64,000 nucleotides of DNA, taken from the NCBI GenBank assembly GCA_013216015.1, contig JABSOI010000023.1, forward strand, positions 1-64,000. The letters are read 5' to 3'. The notes beneath the pieces were generated by a model. It saw only the letters and a list, made by a program, of their open reading frames with translations, did no database searches and had not been told where the DNA came from. This document shows positions 56,253 to 64,000 of the stretch, piece after piece. The stretch is from Alteromonadaceae bacterium (GTDB lineage Bacteria; Pseudomonadota; Gammaproteobacteria; Enterobacterales; Alteromonadaceae). Within the stretch, counting starts at the first letter, position 1. Every line of letters begins with the position of its first letter. A program made the position numbers and the translations under genes.

Positions 56253-57020
56253 ATGTTTAATAAGTGCTCAGTTATAATATTCACATTACTATTTAGTTGC
56301 TCCACTTTTGTTTTTGCATGGGAAAAAGAAGCAGCTTCTTCTACCGGCATACAAACATTTAATGCAAAACAAATAACGACCAAACTAACCTCTTTATTAG
56401 GTATGGAAATTAAAAGTGTCAGAATAACACCTATGGCCGGACTTGCTGAAGTGGTAACATCTCAAGGATTGTTTTACACCAGCTTCGATGGTCAGTTTTT
56501 TATTGAGGGAACGTTATACGGTTTAGGTGAAAAGGTGTCGAATTTAACAGAAAACACTTTAGCCCGAGTTCGTGTGGAAGGTCTTAAAGAATTTGAAAAA
56601 GACATGATTGTTTATCCTGCAAAAGATGAGAAACATGTTATTAATGTGTTTACAGATATTACCTGTGGTTATTGTCGGAAAATGCACCAGCAAATAGATG
56701 CTTATAATGATTTAGGAATAACTGTTCGTTATTTAGCATATCCTCGTGCTGGTATTAAAGATAGAACTGGCAGTTTTACTCCGGGCTTTAAAGATTTACG
56801 TTCCATTTGGTGCCACGATGACCCACAAACTGCACTGACTAAAGCTAAGTCGGGTTCAAGTGTTGAACTGCGCGTTTGTGATAAGCCGGTAGCTGAAGAA
56901 TTTAATTTTGGTCGACAAGTTGGAGTTAACAGTACACCAACAGTTATTACCAGCAATGGCACACTGATGCCGGGTTATCGCAAACCTCAAGAACTGTTAA
57001 AAATTCTAGAAAACATGTAA
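56253..57020 (+). CDS. dsbC: Thiol:disulfide interchange protein DsbC
   Basis: The periplasmic disulfide isomerase. A signal peptide (cleavage near FVFAWEKE), an N-terminal dimerisation domain and a thioredoxin fold with the active site TCGYCRKMH (about residues 137-145) are present, plus the cis-Pro loop VNSTPTVIT and a second Cys pair (SIWCHDD, LRVCDKP). 255 residues (E. coli 236). It is transcribed toward recJ, as in enterobacteria. Confidence 0.93.
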   Translation: MFNKCSVIIFTLLFSCSTFVFAWEKEAASSTGIQTFNAKQITTKLTSLLGMEIKSVRITPMAGLAEVVTSQGLFYTSFDGQFFIEGTLYGLGEKVSNLTENTLARVRVEGLKEFEKDMIVYPAKDEKHVINVFTDITCGYCRKMHQQIDAYNDLGITVRYLAYPRAGIKDRTGSFTPGFKDLRSIWCHDDPQTALTKAKSGSSVELRVCDKPVAEEFNFGRQVGVNSTPTVITSNGTLMPGYRKPQELLKILENM

Positions 57021-57144
57021 CTCTAGAAAACATATAACTTAACTTAGGTTAGTTATAGGCTTATCCTTACAGCTTTTTAGTTACCAGTTTATAGTTACCA
57101 GTTTATAAGAAAGGTTTACAAACAAAGGTTTAATAAATCGTTAT

Positions 57145-57175
57145 AAAATGGCAAGTCGTTGACTTGTCATTTTTT
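57145..57175 (+). terminator. Terminator after dsbC
   Basis: AAAATGGCAAGTC pairs (one mismatch) with GACTTGTCATTTT around GTT, followed by TTGTTT. recJ therefore may have its own promoter. Confidence 0.75.
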
Positions 57176-57237
57176 GTTTAAGCTGATCCCAAAATTCTCT
57201 TATTGATTTGGGATAACCCAACAGGGCCGACATATTT

Positions 57238-59079
57238 ATGCAAAAACAAATTATTCGTCGTCAAAGGGTCAATGATGATCATTTAAATAATACCCTCCAC
57301 CCTGTTATTAAACAAATATATGCCAGCCGTGGAGTTGTTAGTGAGCAGGAGCTTGAACTAAAAGTTAACCAGTTATGTGCTATAGGAGGATTAAAAGGCC
57401 TTGATCAGGCTTGTAAGCTATTGCATCAGGCATTAGTTGATAACCTGAAAATTATCATTGTTGGAGATTTTGATGCCGACGGGGCAACGAGTACTGCGTT
57501 GATGATGGAAGCTTTGGCTGCAATGGGGAGTTTCAATCATAATTTTTTAGTGCCTAATCGTTTTGAATACGGGTATGGTTTGACACCTGAAATAGTTGAT
57601 ATTGCATTTGCTCAAGGTGCGCAAGTTATAGTGACGGTAGATAATGGTATTAGCTGTTTAGCAGGTGTTAAGCATGCAAAATCATTAGGTTTAATCGTAA
57701 TTGTTACTGATCATCATTTACCGGGTAAAGAGACCCCACCTGCGGATGCCATTGTGAATCCAAATCAGCATGGTTGTGATTTCCCCAGTAAGTCTTTAGC
57801 GGGTGTTGGTGTTGCATTTTATTTAATGCTGTCGCTGAGAAAATATTTACGGGAGTTAAACTGGTTTCAAGAGAAAGGTTTTGCTGAGCCTAATGTTGCC
57901 CAGCTGCTCGATTTAGTTGCTTTAGGAACTGTTGCTGATGTCGTTTCTTTAGATGCGAATAATCGAATTTTGGTTGAGCAAGGCTTAAAACGTATTCGAG
58001 CCGGACAAACACGACCGGGAATTCAAGCCCTGATAGAAGTTTCAGGGAAAAATCAGCAACGATTAGTGGCCAGTGATTTTGGATTTTCGCTCGGACCCAG
58101 AATTAATGCAGCAGGTCGATTAGATGATATGTCTTATGGCATAAATTGCTTGTTAGCCCGCGATATTTCCAGTGCCAGAGCCATGGCGGCGGAATTGGAT
58201 GATCTTAATAAAACGCGTAGAGAGATTGAGCAAGGCATTCAACAAGAAGCTGAACGGGTGTTAAAACAGCTAAACTTTGATGATGATAATTTACCCAATG
58301 CAATAGCTTTATATCAAAAAGACTGGCATCAAGGTGTTATAGGTATTGTTGCAGGCCGATTAAAAGAAAAATTCCACCGTCCCAGTATAGTCTTTGCGCT
58401 AGCTAAAGAAATTACGTTAGCTGAAGAAGATGCGTTAGCAGAAGAAAGTGCGCTAACGGAAGAGACTGCACAAGCTGAAGAAATAAGTTCAATTAACGAA
58501 AATGTAACCGAAAAGGCGACATCAGAAATTGAAATTAAAGGCTCTGCCCGTTCAATTCCCGGATTACATATACGTGATTTACTTGAACATATCGATAGCC
58601 AACATCCTGGATTAATTCTTAAATTTGGTGGTCATGCAATGGCTGCAGGATTATCAATTTATCAACATAACTTTGAAAAATTTCAAACTCTGTTAAACGA
58701 CTTGGCTGGGCTGTGGATCAAAGAAGAAGATTTTAATGGCGTGATTTTATCAGACGGAGATTTACCCGTTAATGAAATGACCTTAGATTTCGCAGAGCAA
58801 ATACGGGCAGCAGGGCCATGGGGACAAAATTTTTCAGAGCCGCTTTTTGATGATCACTTCACCCTTGTTCAACAACGTATTGTTGGTGAAAAGCACCTAA
58901 AGATAGTGGTACAAAAAGACCAGCAAGTATTTGATGGCATAGCTTTCAATGTTGACATAAAAGCCTGGCCCAATGCCAAGGCAGAGAAAGTGCATTTAGC
59001 GTACCGATTAGATGTGAACGAATTTCGTGGTAAACGGAATGTGCAGTTGATGGTTGAGTGTATTAAAGCAATTGATTAA
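57238..59079 (+). CDS. recJ: Single-stranded-DNA exonuclease RecJ with an acidic repeat insert
   Basis: A 5'-3' exonuclease of recombination and mismatch repair. The DHH motifs are present: DFDADGATS, TVDNGIS, VTDHHLPG and LVALGTVADVV. The DHHA1 and OB domains follow, with GSARSIPGLHIRDLLEHI and FGGHAMAAG. At 613 residues it exceeds E. coli (577). The excess is an acidic stretch (about residues 386-425) built of degenerate 18-bp units (ALAEED, ALAEES, ALTEET, AQAEEI) inserted just before the GSARSI motif. Catalytic residues are intact, so activity is expected. Confidence 0.93.
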   Translation: MQKQIIRRQRVNDDHLNNTLHPVIKQIYASRGVVSEQELELKVNQLCAIGGLKGLDQACKLLHQALVDNLKIIIVGDFDADGATSTALMMEALAAMGSFNHNFLVPNRFEYGYGLTPEIVDIAFAQGAQVIVTVDNGISCLAGVKHAKSLGLIVIVTDHHLPGKETPPADAIVNPNQHGCDFPSKSLAGVGVAFYLMLSLRKYLRELNWFQEKGFAEPNVAQLLDLVALGTVADVVSLDANNRILVEQGLKRIRAGQTRPGIQALIEVSGKNQQRLVASDFGFSLGPRINAAGRLDDMSYGINCLLARDISSARAMAAELDDLNKTRREIEQGIQQEAERVLKQLNFDDDNLPNAIALYQKDWHQGVIGIVAGRLKEKFHRPSIVFALAKEITLAEEDALAEESALTEETAQAEEISSINENVTEKATSEIEIKGSARSIPGLHIRDLLEHIDSQHPGLILKFGGHAMAAGLSIYQHNFEKFQTLLNDLAGLWIKEEDFNGVILSDGDLPVNEMTLDFAEQIRAAGPWGQNFSEPLFDDHFTLVQQRIVGEKHLKIVVQKDQQVFDGIAFNVDIKAWPNAKAEKVHLAYRLDVNEFRGKRNVQLMVECIKAID

Positions 59080-59405
59080 ATAACTTGTCATTTTAGTTGT
59101 AGGATTGGCCAGAATCGTAATCATTTAGTTACATATCTAGCAAGAGTAATAGGCAAGACTCTGTGTGGTGAACTTGAAGTGCCCCGGGAACTTGAAGTGC
59201 CCGGGGTCGGACCTACGCAACGGTATGATTGACTTATAGTTAGCAGGTATAACAAGGCGTTTTACAAGCTTAAACCTATGCTTTTAGCCTATAAATCGAT
59301 AGGGTAAGGCTGAAGTGACAACATGACAATTATCTATTGAATGGCATATCCTTTCTTAGAAACAGTATTTTGTACTCAAAAAGGGTTTTCTCCAATAGTC
59401 CATAA

Positions 59406-60662
59406 TTAATCAAAAAAATCCCTCAATGCCCCAACCAATCTTTTAACTTCATCCAAGGTATTATAATGTGCAATACTGATCCTGATAACACCATCCTCTA
59501 AATCTTCAATACCCATTTTTTCAAGCAGCCTGTAAGCATAAAAATGACCATTGGAAATGGCAATATCCCGTTTTCCAAGAAATTCACAGAGGTCTAGTGA
59601 TTTTTTTCCTAAAAGCTGAAGAGAAAAATTAGCTTCTCTATTTTCCATATCCATTTTACCCAGTAACCTCACGGGTAAATCTTTTATTCCTTCAAGAAGT
59701 AACGCGCCTAATTCGTTTTCATGATGATGCATCAAACGTGAGATTTCCTGCGATTTTTCGTACAAACTTTTATCAGAATTGCCAAAATGATGTAAATGCA
59801 GGGTGTTAAAAAACTGACCTAATCCAGCAAGTGCAGCTATTGAAGCATGATCAGGTCCTGAAGAATCCAGCAGTTTCCATGCTTTTGTGTTTTCATTAAA
59901 AAAATGACATTGCGGGGTGAGTTCGCTCATAAAGTCAGGAGAAATATACATAACGCCATTATGAGTACCATACGTTTTATAGGTACTGAAACAATAAGCA
60001 TCAACTCCATATGATACAATATCTGGCCAACTATGAGGGGCGAAAGAAACACCATCAACCACAATTTTCGCGCCAAACTTATGTACTTTATCAGCGATCT
60101 CGCGAATAGGATTAATGCTGCCAATAATATTAGAGGAGTGCGTTACACTGACCAACTTTGTATTTTCTGTTAGCAGAGCATCAAGATCAGCTAGATCCAG
60201 CTCCCCGGACTTCGCATTTACCTGCCAGAACTTAAGCTTGAGTTTGTTTTGTTTTGCAAGCCTTACCCAACAGCCAATATTAGATTCATGATCTTGTTCG
60301 GTAACAATAATTTCATCGTCTTCTTTAATAAATTCTGAGCAGGCAATACTTAGGGTATTAAAATTTTGTGTTGTTGACGCGCCGAGCGTAATGGACTCTT
60401 CAGTAAGACCTAATAACTGGCTTATGACCGTTCGGCCATTATCCATCTGTTCTCCTGATGACTGTCCCAGAGCATTTAAAGAATGAGGTTGAACTTTGTT
60501 ATAAAGGTAAAATTGACTTAAAAGTTCTACTACAACTTTACAAGGAAAAGTACCTGCAGCATTATCAAAAAAGGCGATATCAGCTTGATCTTTTAATTGA
60601 AAAAAAGAGAATTGTGATCTGGCGTAATTTACATCAAATGTTTTAAATACATTGTTCATCAT
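59406..60662 (-). CDS. Class V aminotransferase (cysteine desulfurase-like, VC1184-type)
   Basis: A PLP enzyme of the NifS/CsdA fold. The PLP Lys lies in YCFSTYKTYGTHNG (near residue 222), with FFDNAAGTFPC near the N-terminus and VVDGVSFAPHSWPD for the cofactor Asp. In the position of the desulfurase catalytic Cys loop the protein reads ISNGHFYAYRLLEKMG, without Cys, which fits the VC1184 subfamily rather than a true desulfurase. I use ATG 60662, with AAGGA 6 bases upstream; the frame extends to 60680. The 326 bases before it (59080-59405) contain only a 17-bp duplication (AACTTGAAGTGCCC) and no gene. Confidence 0.82.
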   Translation of the reverse strand: MMNNVFKTFDVNYARSQFSFFQLKDQADIAFFDNAAGTFPCKVVVELLSQFYLYNKVQPHSLNALGQSSGEQMDNGRTVISQLLGLTEESITLGASTTQNFNTLSIACSEFIKEDDEIIVTEQDHESNIGCWVRLAKQNKLKLKFWQVNAKSGELDLADLDALLTENTKLVSVTHSSNIIGSINPIREIADKVHKFGAKIVVDGVSFAPHSWPDIVSYGVDAYCFSTYKTYGTHNGVMYISPDFMSELTPQCHFFNENTKAWKLLDSSGPDHASIAALAGLGQFFNTLHLHHFGNSDKSLYEKSQEISRLMHHHENELGALLLEGIKDLPVRLLGKMDMENREANFSLQLLGKKSLDLCEFLGKRDIAISNGHFYAYRLLEKMGIEDLEDGVIRISIAHYNTLDEVKRLVGALRDFFD

Positions 60663-60994
60663 GTTTATCCTTACAATCAAAACTTAATGGCTTGAAGATG
60701 GCGCTGCCAGTTGAACACGTGCTAGTTGAACTGGAAGCAGAGATGCCTGAAGTGATTTAAACAAAAGGCCTTTCTGAAATTTTGTAATAGCAGAATGAAA
60801 AGCTACGAAAAGCGTTATATCTGTTAATTGTTCTGACTTTGCGTAATATAAAAATTCATCTGAACTTATTCAAATGTTTGCAACCTTTTTATCCCGTCTT
60901 TGTCAAAAAAGGTTCGCCAATAAAGGTTCGTCAAAAAAGGTTGCACTTAACTTTCTGCTTTAGTTATCTGCTTTAGTTATCGGCATTAAACAAT

Positions 60995-61627
60995 TTACAT
61001 TTGGGTAAGAATTCCAACAATTACCACAGTTAACACTAAACTACTGGAAATTACACCACGAACTGTGGTCATTGGTCCTTGCTTGCCAACCAATGCATTG
61101 ATTTCTAATAACGCAACAATTGCCAGCGCTGTCCACATTGCGATAGAGCCAACTCCCATACCATAGCCCGCAAAATGAGGTCCAGCCATCATACAAAATG
61201 CCATTGGAGCAGAAAACAAAGTATTAGTACGTGATGCTAACAAAGCTTTAGCGCCTGCTGCCGGACCATCACCGTCAACCATTCCTAGGGCGATTTTCTG
61301 GTTTGGCCAAATAATTAACCAAACATTTAAGAACATTAATGTCCCCATAGTTGCACCAACAATGATGTAGTCATTCATCACGTTCATTTTTTGTACGAAG
61401 TGAAGCAAAATCACACCTGTAATAAAGGTAAACATTGCACCCCAACGGAACCACCAAAGTGCTGCAGGTGCTAATTTTGCTTTACCGTCAGCTAAACCTT
61501 CTGGTGTTGCTGATTTAAAATAACCACCTTGAATAAAGTTAAAGTAATATAAAAGTCCAATCCAAGTCATCCCGAAAAGCAAATGTCCCCAACGGGTCAA
61601 CATATTAATTAAATCCATGAGTTCCAT
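60995..61627 (-). CDS. Membrane protein of the PuuD N-terminal (urate oxidase N) family
   Basis: The 210-residue protein starts MELMDLINMLTRWGHLLFG, with GAGG 9 bases upstream. It has about six membrane helices. RWGHLLFGMTWIGLLYYFNF and WWFRWGAMFTFITGVILL match the N-terminal membrane domain of urate hydroxylase PuuD; histidines there could bind heme or a quinone. The cytochrome c domain of full PuuD is absent, as in many short marine homologues, so urate oxidation cannot be claimed. Upstream (61628-62233) no gene is seen. The gap downstream (60681-60994) shows duplicated AAAAAAGGTTCGCC and CTGCTTTAGTTAT stretches. Confidence 0.78.
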   Translation of the reverse strand: MELMDLINMLTRWGHLLFGMTWIGLLYYFNFIQGGYFKSATPEGLADGKAKLAPAALWWFRWGAMFTFITGVILLHFVQKMNVMNDYIIVGATMGTLMFLNVWLIIWPNQKIALGMVDGDGPAAGAKALLASRTNTLFSAPMAFCMMAGPHFAGYGMGVGSIAMWTALAIVALLEINALVGKQGPMTTVRGVISSSLVLTVVIVGILTQM

Positions 61628-62233
61628 AATTTCACCTCTATTATTTTTATTGATTTCTATTAAAACTGACAATCATAAGGCTTACCCTCACGACATCGAT
61701 TATTTCACGTACCTGAAAATACTCTCCCCTGATTGAATAATCAACAAGAATTTCATCAATAACCCAAATTTGATACAAGTAATGAACAAATACCAAGCAA
61801 CTTAAATAGTTAAAGCAAATTACCATGCCATCCGTAGTTTGAATAATAATTAAAATAGGCTGGGTTGAACAATTAATATTGCAAAGATTTTGACTGTTTT
61901 CAGTTGTTCATAATTGTGGTGGTTTGGGAGAAGATATTTCTGAATATCGATAAAATATTGTTTCACCAGCAGCATTAGCACTCAGCAACTTGCACAAATA
62001 AAGAAAAGTATGAATTGTTATTCTGATTAAGCAGTATAAAGCTAGTTTTGAACTTGAATTTCAGTGGTGGTTGGCACATTGAGTATTGTTTCTTGCATAA
62101 AGTCCTTTAATAATTATTCAATTGCGGGAATAGGGCGCTGTTGATGATGAAATACTTTTAATTAAGTTGGTAATATCAGCTATAGCTATTATTGTGTTAT
62201 TGCATCATGTTAGCCCCCTCGTTCAATTCTGTC

Positions 62234-62402
62234 TTATACCAATTGTATTAAGTTAGTGGTCAGGGTTCGATGAGGATAAATGTTCAAGAGCACAGGTTTT
62301 TTGCTCCAGGCAAAACCTAAGTACCTACATCCATGTCGGCAACGCAGCTATTGGAAATTTAGACCATCGAGGGTGACCACTTACTTAGTACAATTGGTAT
62401 TA
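62234..62402. repeat. 169-bp MITE-like element with ~40-bp terminal inverted repeats
   Basis: TTATACCAATTGTATTAAGT at the left matches the complement of the right end (ACTTAGTACAATTGGTATTA), and homology continues through GTGGTCA...TCGATG. The interior (about 90 bases) codes for nothing evident. It lies alone in the gap between the PuuD-like gene and the toxin-antitoxin pair. Confidence 0.8.
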
Positions 62403-62514
62403 CACTGAGCTTTCGTGTTCAGCATATTATTGGCTTGTTTATAGAGCAAGGGTAATATTATCTTTGCCTAGGATTATATTGATGGGTGGTAGCTTTAATT
62501 TTGTTAAAATGTAG

Positions 62515-62590
62515 TACGTATGATATACGTATACTTGTTGTTTTACTTTGCTGTGCTATTATGTACGTATATTATACGAATTGGAGTGAG
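62515..62590. promoter_or_regulatory. Two operator-like palindromes before the antitoxin gene
   Basis: TACGTATGATATACGTA (62515-62531) and TACGTATATTATACGAA (62574-62590) are spaced about 59 bases centre to centre and end just upstream of the GGAG ribosome site. RHH antitoxins of this family repress their own promoter by binding such palindromes. Confidence 0.65.
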
Positions 62591-62594
62591 TGTT

Positions 62595-62867
62595 ATGGTT
62601 GCATTAGCATTAAAAAAAGATGCTCGATTAGATTTAAAGTTAACTTTAAATAATAAAAAGTTATTAGCTCAAGCTGCGATATTACGCGGTGTTGATATGA
62701 CCACCTTCATTATCGAACCAGCGCTAAAAGCAGCTAGAGAAGTAGTTGAACAAGTTGAGCTGAAAAAAACTGAACAAATGGCTCTGTTTAAAGCGCTATC
62801 TAAACCAAGTCAACCTATTGAAGGTTTAAAAGATTTGCTTTCAACAGGAACTTTTAGTGAACGATAA
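62595..62867 (+). CDS. DUF1778 (TacA-like) antitoxin
   Basis: I choose the ATG at 62595 (GGAG 9 bases upstream), as the longer frame to 62520 runs through the operators. The 90-residue protein has a ribbon-helix-helix N-terminus (DARLDLKLTLNNKKLLAQAAILRGVDMTTFIIEPALKAA in shape) and a C-terminal toxin-wrapping tail (FKALSKPSQPIEGLKDLL). It neutralises the GNAT toxin encoded next and represses the operon. It overlaps the toxin gene by 11 bases. Confidence 0.88.
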   Translation: MVALALKKDARLDLKLTLNNKKLLAQAAILRGVDMTTFIIEPALKAAREVVEQVELKKTEQMALFKALSKPSQPIEGLKDLLSTGTFSER

Positions 62868-63384
62868 TCGATTTATTCTTGAACAATATGACCCGAGCAA
62901 AATTTATTATCAGCAGAAGAAGTTTGATTGTGGTAATAAGATCATCAATAAGTTTGTTCATTCGTCCCTGAAGAAGCAGGTAAGCCAACATTTTTCTCTA
63001 GCTTATATCCTATTGGATACTGAGAATAATGAACGCTTTTCTGCTTTTTATACATTAACTTCTTTTAAACTTTTAGCATCTGAATTAGAAAAGCTTTCTA
63101 AGGGAAGTTTGCCTAGAGACATACCTTGTGTACGTCTAGTAATGTTAGGTGTTAATTCTTCATTACAAGGGCAAGGAATTGGCAGGAAAATGATGTCTGA
63201 TGCATTTCATAGAGTGCATAGAGCTTCAAAAGAAATTGGCACCTATGGATTATATTTAGATGCAGATTCAAATGCGACAGACTTTTATCTCTCACTTGGA
63301 TTTACACGATTGGATAATGGTGGACAAAGTGACATTGCAAAGATGTTTCTAAGTATAAATACGATTGACTTGTTAATAGGGTAA
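62857..63384 (+). CDS. GNAT-family (TacT-like) toxin
   Basis: A 175-residue acetyltransferase starting at GTG. The acetyl-CoA loop is in RLVMLGVNSSLQGQGIGRKM (Q/R-x-x-G-x-G/A pattern), with DADSNATDFYLSLGF providing the catalytic Tyr. The start EQYDPSKIYYQQKKFDCGN is typical of TacT, which blocks translation by acetylating charged tRNA. The DUF1778 partner and operators support a functional type II pair. No inactivating change is visible. Confidence 0.88.
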   Translation: MNDNRFILEQYDPSKIYYQQKKFDCGNKIINKFVHSSLKKQVSQHFSLAYILLDTENNERFSAFYTLTSFKLLASELEKLSKGSLPRDIPCVRLVMLGVNSSLQGQGIGRKMMSDAFHRVHRASKEIGTYGLYLDADSNATDFYLSLGFTRLDNGGQSDIAKMFLSINTIDLLIG

Positions 63385-63555
63385 TTTTGCTTGCGAGCTA
63401 TAATAACTCCCTTTTTGTGAAGAAAAATTAATCAACTATATTTATGAACGATAGGGTTAGTAATCGATAGGGTTAGTGTTATTTATTTACATATTCTTTT
63501 TAAAATCAATTGCATTGCCACCTTTGATTGCATTGATTGGATTTATGATTAGGCT

Positions 63556-63585
63556 AAAACTGCCCGTCTAAAGACGGGCGTTTTA
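63556..63585. terminator. Bidirectional terminator after the toxin gene
   Basis: GCCCGTC pairs with GACGGGC around TAAA, extended by AAAAC/GTTTT on either side. Region 63385-63639 also contains a duplicated GATAGGGTTAGT; no gene is seen. Confidence 0.88.
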
Positions 63586-63639
63586 ACCTTAAGCACGGAC
63601 TAAGCACTAAAACGTCCGTTTAAAGAAGAACAGATTAGA

Positions 63640-64000
63640 TTACTGCTTTTTGAATCTACGAGATGCTAAACCCATGATGCCTAATGCGAAAATAACAAGA
63701 GTGGATGGCTCTGGAACCTCTGCTATTTGATAAATTATATTATCAATCCACAACTCATCTCCGTCTAGAGGAGTATCAATTGTAGCATAACTTATTAAAT
63801 TAGCCCCTACGTCAATACCAACATAACCACACGTTCCAATAAAACAGAACTCCATATTGTCAGTAGTTATTGTTCGGCTTTCAATTAAGGTATTTGAACT
63901 ATCAAAAAATGATAATGTTGTATCCACATTGTTTGATATAAAATCTAAACCAAATGCTGAAATTGCTGAAACAAAATCAAATCTAATAACTGATGAATCA
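63640..64000 (-). CDS. PEP-CTERM protein, 5' end beyond the window
   Basis: The frame stays open from the stop at 63640 to the window edge, so the start is not seen. The last 25 residues, VPEPSTLVIFALGIMGLASR plus a basic end, form the PEP-CTERM sorting signal (VPEP, hydrophobic helix, basic tail), recognised by exosortase and tied to extracellular polysaccharide production. The visible part upstream (SFFDSSNTLIESRTITT... CFIGTCGYVGIDVGANLI) looks like a beta-rich exported domain. A Cys pair (FCFIGTC) may form a disulfide. Confidence 0.88.
   Translation of the reverse strand, partial: DSSVIRFDFVSAISAFGLDFISNNVDTTLSFFDSSNTLIESRTITTDNMEFCFIGTCGYVGIDVGANLISYATIDTPLDGDELWIDNIIYQIAEVPEPSTLVIFALGIMGLASRRFKKQ

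Noticed and set aside
1-64000. tRNA, rRNA, CRISPR arrays or a known riboswitch
   Set aside because: No cloverleaf, rRNA or regularly spaced repeat/spacer pattern was recognised by eye; the repeats present are tandem or inverted without spacers. A tRNAscan or Rfam search was not possible.

Overview
The window looks like chromosome of a marine gammaproteobacterium of the Alteromonadales, most like Colwelliaceae (Colwellia/Thalassotalea). This rests on AT-rich DNA (roughly 38% GC by eye), Colwellia-like versions of nudF-DUF1249-cpdA-yqiA-parE, parC, glnE, hldE, srmB, dsbC-recJ, a FecI/FecR/TonB-receptor locus, a PEP-CTERM protein and palindromic intergenic repeats. Species assignment is inference.

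Layout. 1-3.7 kb (all minus): an RTX/colicin V-type secretion operon. It has an HlyD-like adaptor, two very short double-glycine peptides (39 and 40 codons), a small membrane protein that may give immunity, and a C39-peptidase exporter that stops before its ATPase domain. 3.8-11.1 kb (minus): an integrative element with three overlapping tyrosine recombinases, a small helical DNA-binding-like protein and a complete cca gene. A broken 5' piece of a second cca lies just beyond its right end, and both ends carry TTTAAGTGTnnnAATATTC. 11.4-14.0 kb: gspA-gspB. 15.0-22.1 kb (minus): a PspA/YjfJ-type envelope-stress island with an ion channel, a small unknown protein, a YjfK-like protein, PspA/IM30, YjfI/DUF2170, a membrane aminopropyltransferase, a DUF350 protein and a lipoprotein. 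Its two transcription units share a 13-bp palindrome.

22.2-38.5 kb: glnE, a wrecked KAP-family NTPase gene of higher GC, a TcpQ-like protein, an LpxL-type acyltransferase, hldE, a TolC-family protein, and the nudF-DUF1249-cpdA-yqiA-parE run. 39.0-44.8 kb: two overlapping GGDEF genes (the first with an altered signature) and parC. 44.9-48.8 kb: a sugar transporter of the GPH/SLC45 type, a DUF3545 protein, transaldolase and yaaA. 49.0-53.9 kb: fecI-fecR-TonB receptor, the receptor gene having an internal ribosome site and second signal peptide after its STN domain. 53.9-61.6 kb: srmB, fldB, dsbC-recJ, a class V aminotransferase and a PuuD-N-terminal-like membrane protein. 62.5-63.4 kb: a TacA/TacT-like toxin-antitoxin pair. 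63.6 kb to the edge: a partial PEP-CTERM protein.

The most notable points are the cca-associated recombinase-trio element and its apparently tandem ends, the unannotated peptide pair, the shared operator of the PspA island, and a striking abundance of short tandem duplications both after stop codons and inside genes. No tRNA, rRNA or CRISPR was seen.
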